NCBI RefSeq assembly: GCF_004343605.1
Contig: NZ_POSF01000013.1
Span: 124,001 to 188,000 of the forward strand
Direction of reading: 5' to 3'
From: Dehalobacter sp. 12DCB1
GTDB lineage: Bacteria > Bacillota > Desulfitobacteriia > Desulfitobacteriales > Syntrophobotulaceae
Length of the DNA stretch: 64,000 nt
This document shows, in pieces, positions 50,018-57,259 of the stretch (position 1 is its first letter; the number at the start of each line of letters is the position of its first letter). A model generated the notes under the pieces. That model was given only the letters and a program-made list of their open reading frames with translations. It made no database searches and was not told the origin of the DNA. The translations under genes and the position numbers were made by a program.

Positions 50018-50963
50018 TGCCAATATAGACAATATCGCTCACCTCTCTCTGCCGAGAACTCCTGCCATCCGTCGGATGATTGACGATTTCTCCGTTAAAG
50101 TACATCGTCGAAGATCCTCCTCCATCCAAATTATACGCAATCGTACAGCCCCTCTCGGCAAACTCCTGCGCAAGCTCCAGTAAGGAAAGTCCTGCGCTCT
50201 CTTCCGTCCGGCCGTCAGAGACAATTACGATATAATGCAGACCGGAGACCTGAGCGATCGCGGTCCTCGGATTGCTGTTTTTGGACTGGGATACCTCACT
50301 GGTACTGTCCACCACGATTTCTCCATTTTTGATCAGGGCCGGTCCAAATGAAAGCACCTGCCAGGGATTTGTCAGGCAATCGGCACTGACCGCATTTTCA
50401 TTAATAATTGAGAAATCTCCGTGGTCGTCAATCACCAGGGCTTCATCGTTTCCGGCCTGACGGGCCGTATCCCTGTACAAGACGCCATTGCGTAAAACAT
50501 AACCGTTATTTCTGAATCCATAGTAGTCGCCATTGACCGCGAAGATTGCCTGATGTTCTTCGGCCATATCCGAGGTTGTTTCCTTGAGATTGCGCCCAAA
50601 GCTGTTTTCGGCCAGCGCCGTTTTCAGGTAAGACGCATCGCTGAGCCGGATATCGGCGACATAAAAGGTGGTGTCATACGCCTGCACCGTATCAATCGTT
50701 ATTTTGATATTTTTATCCTGATAAGAATGATCGGTAACCGCAGCTTCAGTCTCTGACCCGAACTCGGACGGATCCTCCGCTGCACTTTGCTGCTCAGAGG
50801 CTGTATTTTGCTGTTCGGCAGTTTCGGCAGCCTCACGCTGCTTGACTTCGGTCACGTTCTTTGGAATTACAAAGGTGTCCAGCAGAACAAAAACAAAAGA
50901 AAATGTCAGTAAAACAGCAAAGACGGCTGCCCAACGGTAGGGCTTGGATAGGAATTTTTTCAT
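50010..50963 (-). CDS. Exported phosphodiester glycosidase-family (NAGPA/DUF2233) protein
   Basis: About 317 residues. One N-terminal membrane anchor (WAAVFAVLLTFSFVFVLLDTFVI), a Gln/Glu/Ala-rich linker, then an NAGPA-like domain with IFAVNGDYYGFRNNGYVLRNG, PRTAIAQVSGLHYIVIVSDGR and NLDGGGSSTMYFNGEIVN. The NGDYYGF and LDGGGSS motifs are family hallmarks; human NAGPA removes GlcNAc from phosphodiesters, and bacterial members act on envelope glycopolymers or exopolysaccharide. Start uncertain: GTG 50978 sits on the AGGAG site, so ATG 50963 is used. Confidence 0.82.
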   Translation of the reverse strand: MKKFLSKPYRWAAVFAVLLTFSFVFVLLDTFVIPKNVTEVKQREAAETAEQQNTASEQQSAAEDPSEFGSETEAAVTDHSYQDKNIKITIDTVQAYDTTFYVADIRLSDASYLKTALAENSFGRNLKETTSDMAEEHQAIFAVNGDYYGFRNNGYVLRNGVLYRDTARQAGNDEALVIDDHGDFSIINENAVSADCLTNPWQVLSFGPALIKNGEIVVDSTSEVSQSKNSNPRTAIAQVSGLHYIVIVSDGRTEESAGLSLLELAQEFAERGCTIAYNLDGGGSSTMYFNGEIVNHPTDGRSSRQREVSDIVYIGNE

Positions 50964-51063
50964 GTTGCCAATGAACACTCCTGTCTTCTGTCATCGATTT
51001 CTGTTTTATATTAAATGACCCATGTGACAGTTTGATGAACGATCGATGAGCATTCATTGAATA

Positions 51064-53610
51064 TTATGTTCTTTTCCAGCGCTTAAACCCTTTGACAACC
51101 TCATACCAGCCGACAGATACGACGGCCAAAGCAGCGGCCAGGATAAGCTGTTTCCAGGACAACGGCGCGAGCTTCAATAAATGATTCAGCGGTGTATAGA
51201 TAATAAGAAGCAATCCTGCTAGGGTTCCAATATTTACCATCCACATGACCTTATCTCTGATCAATTTCGCAAAAGACCGAAAAGCAGAATCCGTATTGGA
51301 GCTGTTCACCTGAACCAACACGAGATTTGCCAGCAAAATAATCGCTAGTGCCATAGTCCTGGCCAGAGAAGCCTGATCAGGATGGTTGTTTAACATAGTG
51401 AAATAGGTGCCGAATGATGCCCCAAAGATCACGAGACCCTGTAGGACACTTTTGGTCAGTATTTTTGCAGTGAGCAGCTTTTCGTCGGGACTGCGCGGAG
51501 GCTGATCCATGATATCCCGTTCGGCCGGCTGCCGCTCCAGCACAATGGAACAGGTGGGGTCAATGACAACTTCAAGCAGTACCACGTGCAGCGGCAGCAG
51601 CAAAAGACTCGCCGGACTGATTCCCAGGAAGGGTGCAAGTAAAGAGGCAAATGCGATCGGGATATGAATCGTGAAAACATAGCCCACGGCTTTTCTGATG
51701 TTATCATAGATTCTTCGGCCATCCTTAATGGTATCAACAATGGTTGAAAAATTGTCATCCAGCAGGACCAGATCGGCAGCCTCACGAGAAACCTCAGAAC
51801 CGCGCTTGCCCATCGCAATCCCAATATCGGCATATTTCAAGGCTGGCGCATCATTGACGCCGTCTCCGGTCATCGCGACAATCTCGCCGTTATCTTTAAA
51901 AGCTTTGACGATTCTCATTTTGTGTTCCGGAATTACCCTGGAAAAGATACTGACATCCTTGACTTTCTGACGCAGTTCTTCCTCGCTCATTTGATTCAGC
52001 TCATCGCCGGTGATAATCTTATCGCAGTTCGGCATGTTAATCTGCCTGGCAATCGTGCTTGCCGTAATCCCGTTATCTCCGGTGATCATAACGACCCGAA
52101 CCCCGGCTTTGTTGCAGATTTGAATATCCTGCTTAACAGATTCCCGCGGCGGGTCGGCAAGACCGATCATGCCACAAAGCTGCAGCCGGCATTCCGGCAG
52201 GGTGTCCGGGACTTCCTCTTTGCCGGCCAGTACCATTTGGCCAACAGCAATCACCCGCAGGCCCTGCTGCGACATTTCTCTGATTTTGTGCTCGGCAACT
52301 TTTCTCTCCTGATCCGTCAGACTGCATACGTCCAGAATACGTTCAGGCGAGCCTTTGGCTGCGACCACAAGCTCATTTTCATTTTGCCAGACGTGTCCCA
52401 TCATCTTGGTCTGATCCGTGAACGCATATTCTTTGATCAGCTCTCCGCCAAAAAGGAGCTCTCTGCCAATCCCTTGCGCTTCACAGTAAGCAATCATAGC
52501 CTTCTCCATCGGGTCATAGGCATCCGGCTCGCAGCCCATGCCCATAATCCGGATCAACCTTTCGCCGTCGTCGTTCAGACTCCAGGTATCCCGAACCGTC
52601 ATTTTGTTCATGGTAATGGTACCTGTTTTATCGACGCAAAGAACGGATACAGCCCCGAGCGTTTCTACGGACGACAATCTTCTGACCAGTGACTGCTTTT
52701 TGGCCAGTCGCCAGGCACCCATCGATAGAAACACGGTCAAAATAACAGGAAACTCCTCCGGGATCATGGCCATGGCCAGGGTGATCCCAGACAAAATGCT
52801 TTCAATGACCCGTTCACTGCCAACATGGTCCGGCAGATTGAAATAGGTTACGACTCCGACCAGCGCGAATAAAACTGCGGCAATTGCCGCGCACAGCTTG
52901 ACCAGTTTTCCGGTTTGTTTTTCCAGCGGGGTCGGACGGTCAGGCGCGGCGGCTATTTCCTGCCCGATTTTTCCGTATTCGGTAGCCGGGCCGATTTGAT
53001 CGACCCTGATCGCTCCGGTGCCCTGGGTAACCAGCGTCCCGGCGTAGCAATAGTCCCGTCGCCAGTATTCTTTGCTGTCGGGGGACAATTCCCCATCGGC
53101 AGCCTTATCTCCGTAGACAACTTTCCAGACACCTGCCGATTCGCCGGTTAGCGAGGATTCATCGACACATAGTGTACTCGCTTTTAAAACCGTGCCATCC
53201 GCCGGCACTTTGACGCCTTCAGCAATAAACATGATGTCGCCGGGCACCAGGTCCGAACTGTTGATGATCTGCATCATCCCATCGCGCAGTACGGAAATCT
53301 TCGGTGTGGATAAATCCTTCAAAGCCCTAAGTGTTTGGTCGGTTTTCCATTCCTGGATGACTTCTATGCTGATAATCCCGACAACAAAAACAAGCATGAT
53401 GGCGCCGTCCCGGGGTTCTCCGAGGATAAAATAGATCACAGCTGCAATGAGCAGCAGCAAAAACATGGGTTCACTGATCACCTGCAGGATCTTGTGCAGA
53501 AAGCTTTCTTTTTTTTCAGGTACCAGCTCATTCTTCCCGAACCTTTCCTGAAGCTGTCTGGCTTCGGAACTTGAAAGTCCCTGCAGTTCCCTGATCTGTT
53601 GTTCTGTCAT
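51064..53610 (-). CDS. P-type cation-transporting ATPase (metal exporter)
   Basis: 848 residues from ATG 53610 (GGAGG seven bases upstream); an in-frame extension to 53661 runs into the riboswitch terminator. Family motifs: LTGES (actuator), PEEFPV in helix 4, VDKTGTITMNKM (phosphorylated Asp), MITGDNGITA and MTGDGVNDAPALK. PEEFPV in place of the SERCA PEGLP sets it apart from standard Ca2+ pumps. The NiCo riboswitch directly upstream suggests that it exports Ni2+, Co2+ or Fe2+, with the CDF protein 4 kb away as a second route. Confidence 0.92.
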   Translation of the reverse strand: MTEQQIRELQGLSSSEARQLQERFGKNELVPEKKESFLHKILQVISEPMFLLLLIAAVIYFILGEPRDGAIMLVFVVGIISIEVIQEWKTDQTLRALKDLSTPKISVLRDGMMQIINSSDLVPGDIMFIAEGVKVPADGTVLKASTLCVDESSLTGESAGVWKVVYGDKAADGELSPDSKEYWRRDYCYAGTLVTQGTGAIRVDQIGPATEYGKIGQEIAAAPDRPTPLEKQTGKLVKLCAAIAAVLFALVGVVTYFNLPDHVGSERVIESILSGITLAMAMIPEEFPVILTVFLSMGAWRLAKKQSLVRRLSSVETLGAVSVLCVDKTGTITMNKMTVRDTWSLNDDGERLIRIMGMGCEPDAYDPMEKAMIAYCEAQGIGRELLFGGELIKEYAFTDQTKMMGHVWQNENELVVAAKGSPERILDVCSLTDQERKVAEHKIREMSQQGLRVIAVGQMVLAGKEEVPDTLPECRLQLCGMIGLADPPRESVKQDIQICNKAGVRVVMITGDNGITASTIARQINMPNCDKIITGDELNQMSEEELRQKVKDVSIFSRVIPEHKMRIVKAFKDNGEIVAMTGDGVNDAPALKYADIGIAMGKRGSEVSREAADLVLLDDNFSTIVDTIKDGRRIYDNIRKAVGYVFTIHIPIAFASLLAPFLGISPASLLLLPLHVVLLEVVIDPTCSIVLERQPAERDIMDQPPRSPDEKLLTAKILTKSVLQGLVIFGASFGTYFTMLNNHPDQASLARTMALAIILLANLVLVQVNSSNTDSAFRSFAKLIRDKVMWMVNIGTLAGLLLIIYTPLNHLLKLAPLSWKQLILAAALAVVSVGWYEVVKGFKRWKRT

Positions 53611-53640
53611 ACAGATGCCTCCATTATTTTCTTGAAGGAT

Positions 53641-53680
53641 ATAAAAATACCTGTAGAACATTTACTGTCCCACAGGTATT
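53641..53680 (-). terminator. Expression-platform terminator of the ATPase NiCo riboswitch
   Basis: On the minus strand AATACCTGT (53672-53680) pairs with ACAGGTATT (53646-53654), then TTTTTAT. The 5' arm belongs to the last aptamer helix, making aptamer and terminator mutually exclusive. Confidence 0.85.
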
Positions 53681-53750
53681 GTATATCATCACCTGCTGCC
53701 CATCGGGCCCAGCCCCATGAACTTGTGTCCAAGTTCATCGCCTGCTCAGT
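53664..53750 (-). promoter_or_regulatory. NiCo (czcD) riboswitch of the P-type ATPase
   Basis: On the minus strand: ACTGAGCAGGCGATGAAC, hairpin, GTTCATGGGGCTGGGCCC, GGGCAGCAGGTG, ACCTGTGGGACAGT. P1 is ACTG/CAGT. This is very close to the crystallised Ni/Co aptamer as I recall it (ACUGAGCAGGC ... CUGUGGGACAGU). It lies about 50 bases before the ATPase start. The 53751-53975 remainder of the gap is AT-rich and shows no gene. Confidence 0.93.
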
Positions 53751-53975
53751 TTGTACTGTAGATTGATATGCAGTGCAAAGAGATAGTTGAATTTTACCAT
53801 ATTGTTTTTTTTTAAGCAATGTTTTATGCAAATTTTATTTAGACGATTTTATTTAGATGTTTTAAGGCATCCGCTTTTTTTAATGAATAATTAATTGAAT
53901 TTTAGTGGACATTTAATAAATATCTTATACGATTAAAAGGGACCTATTTTTTAATATTACGCAAAGGATATAAAG

Positions 53976-54476
53976 ATGACAACACCTAAGACAAATAAAC
54001 AGAAAGATATTTTCCATATCGGCTTCAAAATCGGTTTGCTGATGAAAGGCATTGACGGTCTGCTGGAAATCATCGGCAGTATCTTGCTGCTGTTTCTGAC
54101 GCCGGACCGGTACAACTGGCTGATACGCCTCTTGACGCAGCATGAATTATCCGAAGACCCGCAAGACTTGTTTGCCAATTACCTGATCCATTCCAGCCCC
54201 AACTTTTCCTTCAGCACGCAGCATTTTGTGGTATTCTACCTGCTGTCCCACGGGATCATCAAATGCATTCTCGTACTTCTGTTATGGCGCCAAAAGTTGT
54301 GGGCTTACCCTTTGGCCATTTTGTCCTTAATCTTGTTTGTCGTTTACCAGCTTTACCGCTATACGTTCACACATTCCGCATTTCTGATTCTGCTTACGAT
54401 CTTCGATGTGCTCATGATTTTCCTGACTTACAAAGAATCGAAACAAGTAAGATCAAGGCTATGTGATTCTGTCTGA
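53976..54476 (+). CDS. DUF2127 membrane protein
   Basis: 166 residues with four predicted membrane helices. FKIGLLMKGIDGLLEIIGSILLLFL at the N-terminus, FVVFYLLSHGIIKCILVLLLWRQKLWAYPLAILSLILFVVYQLYRYTFTHS in the middle and a final helix LILLTIFDVLMIFLTYKE match the DUF2127 plan (KxxDGxxE, SHGxxK, LWAYP). Function unknown. AAAGGATAT precedes ATG. It converges with kimA, 14 bases between stop codons. Confidence 0.78.
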   Translation: MTTPKTNKQKDIFHIGFKIGLLMKGIDGLLEIIGSILLLFLTPDRYNWLIRLLTQHELSEDPQDLFANYLIHSSPNFSFSTQHFVVFYLLSHGIIKCILVLLLWRQKLWAYPLAILSLILFVVYQLYRYTFTHSAFLILLTIFDVLMIFLTYKESKQVRSRLCDSV

Positions 54477-54490
54477 TCGGTTATTTAGCT

Positions 54491-56317
54491 TTATTTTTGT
54501 AAATGGTACGGTATCGTCGCCACGCACACATTTCTCCGATATAACAAATGTGTGCGAATTAGTAAGCTCGACTGGTTATGCAGAATATGGTGCCATCCTT
54601 TTTTCGGAATAAATTCCGGGATCAGAACCATGATCTGATAATTCTGATCGGTTGCTTTGTGTTCGATCATATCGATAAATTTGGTCAGCGGGTGGATAAT
54701 GCTCCGGTGTAGAGAATTCAACGTTACCAAACGGACGTCGGGATTCCATTTCTCCCACTTTTCCTCGAGTTTTTTCTCTTCTTCCTTATCAAAGCAAACA
54801 CTTACCGCAATGATCTGGTTTGCCGACAGCGATTTCGCATAGTTTAACGCATTTTCCACCACGCGCGTGATACTTGCGACAGGAATAATGATAATATTTC
54901 CTTTAATCGGTACTGTTGGCTCAGCCGCCGATACCCGAAGCTGCTCTGCGACGTCCATATAATGCTTGTGGATTCTATGGAAGAGCAGAATAATCAACGG
55001 CAGGAAGATCAAAATCGGCCAAACCTGCGTGAACTTGGTTAACAGGAACATCATGACAACGACGAAGCTGATCAGCGCCCCGAGCGAATTAATAATCAGC
55101 TTTGGCATCCAGCCTTTCGGCTTTTCACGGAACCATTTCACGATCATTCCGGTCTGGGCCAGGGTGAACGGAATAAACACGCCAATCGCGTAAAGCGGAA
55201 TCAGGCGCTCCGTTCGTCCTTTAAAAGCCACAATTAAAACAATCGATAAAAAGCCGAGGATAAGGATTCCATTGGAGAATCCAAGACGGTCTCCGCGGAT
55301 CGTGAACATCCTTGGAATAAATTTATCTTTGGCAAGATTCACAGCCAGCAAAGGGAAAGCCGAGTATCCGGTATTTGCGGCCAGAATCAAAATCAACGCG
55401 GTTGTGCCCTGAATAAAGTAGTAGATAAAATTACGTCCGAATATTCCTTCAGCCATTTGGGAAACAACCGTTTCCTGTGGGTTCGGGGCTATTCCATAAT
55501 AAAAGGCCAGAAACACAATCCCAAAAAACAATATCGCGAGCAAACTACCCATCGCCATCAATGTTTTGGCCGCATTATTCGGAGCGGGCTCTTTAAAATT
55601 CGGGATCGCGTTAGAAATAGCTTCAACGCCAGTCAAAGCCGAACAGCCGGAGGCAAAGGCCTTGAGCAGAATAAACAAGCTTATCCCTGCGACAGGTGTG
55701 CCGACAGCCGCATGCAGTTCGGCCGGTACCTGACCGGTTAAGACATTGTACAGACCGACACCAATTAAAATAAACAGGGCCGTCACAAACAAATAGACAG
55801 GATAGGCCAGGATAGAAGCGGATTCTCTTATCCCGCGCAGATTAAGGACCGTAATTAAGAGAACAAAAAACACAGCGATACCTACCGTATGGGCATGCAA
55901 GGCCGGGAAAGCTGAGGTAAGTGCATCGGTTCCTGCAGACACACTAACCGCTACAGTCAGAATGTAGTCAACCAGCAGGGAGCCTCCGGCGATTAAGCCT
56001 GAATTCATGCCGAGGTTGTTCTTTGATACGACATATGCTCCGCCGCCTTGCGGATAAGCAAAAATGATTTGCCGGTACGACAGGATTAAAGCGATTAAGA
56101 GAACCAAAACGCCGATCGCGATCGGAACAGAATACCAGAATGCTGCCGCTCCGACCGTAAAGAGAACGATCAGGATTTGTTCCGGGCCGTACGCTACCGA
56201 GGATAAAGCGTCGGAAGAAAGAATCGCAAGGGCTTTCTTCTTGTTCAGCTTCTGTTCGCCGAGCTCCGTTGATTTTAAGGGACGCCCGATTAAGAAGCGT
56301 TTAAGGGCAGATGCCAT
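54491..56317 (-). CDS. kimA: Potassium importer KimA (APC superfamily)
   Basis: 607 residues from ATG 56317, the same length as I recall for Bacillus KimA. Signature segments SALKRFLIGRPLKS, LSSDALSSVAYGPEQILIVL, YRQIIFAYPQGGGAYVVSK, LVDYILTVAVSVSAGTDAL and LRGIRESASILAYPVYLFV match B. subtilis KimA nearly word for word. About twelve membrane helices are followed by a cytoplasmic C-terminal domain that binds c-di-AMP in the Bacillus protein. It is a high-affinity K+/H+ symporter. Unlike Bacillus, no ydaO riboswitch lies upstream; a palindrome and the kdpE terminator do. The frame opens 24 codons earlier without a ribosome site. Confidence 0.92.
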   Translation of the reverse strand: MASALKRFLIGRPLKSTELGEQKLNKKKALAILSSDALSSVAYGPEQILIVLFTVGAAAFWYSVPIAIGVLVLLIALILSYRQIIFAYPQGGGAYVVSKNNLGMNSGLIAGGSLLVDYILTVAVSVSAGTDALTSAFPALHAHTVGIAVFFVLLITVLNLRGIRESASILAYPVYLFVTALFILIGVGLYNVLTGQVPAELHAAVGTPVAGISLFILLKAFASGCSALTGVEAISNAIPNFKEPAPNNAAKTLMAMGSLLAILFFGIVFLAFYYGIAPNPQETVVSQMAEGIFGRNFIYYFIQGTTALILILAANTGYSAFPLLAVNLAKDKFIPRMFTIRGDRLGFSNGILILGFLSIVLIVAFKGRTERLIPLYAIGVFIPFTLAQTGMIVKWFREKPKGWMPKLIINSLGALISFVVVMMFLLTKFTQVWPILIFLPLIILLFHRIHKHYMDVAEQLRVSAAEPTVPIKGNIIIIPVASITRVVENALNYAKSLSANQIIAVSVCFDKEEEKKLEEKWEKWNPDVRLVTLNSLHRSIIHPLTKFIDMIEHKATDQNYQIMVLIPEFIPKKGWHHILHNQSSLLIRTHLLYRRNVCVATIPYHLQK

Positions 56318-56400
56318 GAAATGTTTCACCATCCAATTAAAATAGTTGCGTTCTTTGCCATCCATGGCCGTAGGCAGCCTTCGCTGCACTTAGATATATT

Positions 56401-56420
56401 ATGAAGTATTTATACTTCAT
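56401..56420. promoter_or_regulatory. Palindrome between kdpE and kimA
   Basis: ATGAAGTAT-TT-ATACTTCAT, a perfect 9-base inverted repeat that extends imperfectly into ATAT-rich flanks on both sides. It lies 84 bases upstream of the kimA start, with no T-tract. It is a candidate operator for kimA, possibly for the neighbouring KdpE. Confidence 0.5.
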
Positions 56421-56534
56421 GATATACCAAAAAAGGTTAATTTCGTTCGCACACCTATTTATAACACCAATGGCATAAAGAAAGAATTCAGATATACGCC
56501 CTTCATATAAAGAATGTATAAAGATTATGCCAAA

Positions 56535-56559
56535 TAAAAAAAGCCCGTTTATGCGGGCT
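56535..56559 (-). terminator. Terminator of kdpDE
   Basis: AGCCCG-CATAAA-CGGGCT stem with seven T following on the minus strand. The kdpE stop codon overlaps the stem. It separates kdpDE from kimA, so kimA needs its own promoter. Confidence 0.9.
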
Positions 56560-57259
56560 AAATCTCCTCAACCATCCGGTATCCTACCCCAACCTCGGTT
56601 AGAATATACCTGGGTTCTGCAGGGTTGATTTCCAGCTTTCTGCGGATATTGGCCATATTGACCCTGAGCGCTTGGATCTCATTGGTGTAAGGTCCCCATA
56701 TTTCCTTCATGATGAAATCGTGAGTCAGTACTTTCCCGATATTTTTGGAAAGCAGCACAATGATCTTGTATTCAATCGGTGTAAGGTGGATTTCTTTACC
56801 GGCGATGGCTACAAGTCTTTTCTGATAGTTTATCTCGAGATCTCCGACTGTCATCTTCTCTGATTCGGGGAAACTGACCCTGACGTTCTTTTGACTATGA
56901 CGGATCCCTGTTCTTATCCTGGCCAGCAGCTCGGAAGTACCAAACGGTTTGGTCAGGTAATCGTCCGCACCAAGATCCAGGGCTTCAACTTTTTCCCGCT
57001 CCTGTCCGCGGGCCGACACAACGATGATCGGGATTCCGCTCCACTGCCTGATTGTACGCAGCACTTCCACGCCGTCCATATCCGGCAAACCGAGATCGAG
57101 CAGGATCAAATCGGGCGAATAGGATGCCGCCATTGAGACAGCCTCTTTCCCCCGGGCTGTCCGGATAATCTGATAATCATTGGAAGCCAGGATCGCCGAA
57201 ATAAAGTTACAGATTTTTTCATCATCTTCGACAATCAGGAGCATGGGTTTGTTATTCAT
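56558..57259 (-). CDS. kdpE: KdpE-type response regulator
   Basis: 233 residues from ATG 57259, eight bases inside the end of kdpD; the longer frame to 57490 is read-through of kdpD sequence. Receiver domain: LLIVEDDEKICNFI (acidic pocket), LILLDLGLPDMDGVEVL (phospho-Asp), VVSARGQ and ADDYLTKPF (Lys). An OmpR-type winged helix follows (LTPIEYKIIVLLSKNIGKVLTHDFIMKEIWG...LRVNMANIRRKLE). It normally activates the kdpFABC K+ ATPase; no kdpFABC is in this window, and kimA is the adjacent potassium gene. Confidence 0.92.
   Translation of the reverse strand: MNNKPMLLIVEDDEKICNFISAILASNDYQIIRTARGKEAVSMAASYSPDLILLDLGLPDMDGVEVLRTIRQWSGIPIIVVSARGQEREKVEALDLGADDYLTKPFGTSELLARIRTGIRHSQKNVRVSFPESEKMTVGDLEINYQKRLVAIAGKEIHLTPIEYKIIVLLSKNIGKVLTHDFIMKEIWGPYTNEIQALRVNMANIRRKLEINPAEPRYILTEVGVGYRMVEEI

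Noticed and set aside
53611-53661. 17-residue N-terminal extension of the P-type ATPase
   Set aside because: It overlaps the NiCo riboswitch terminator and lacks a ribosome site; ATG 53610 has GGAGG.
56318-56530. c-di-AMP riboswitch ahead of kimA, as in Bacillus
   Set aside because: None of the ydaO-class conserved blocks occurs between kdpE and kimA.
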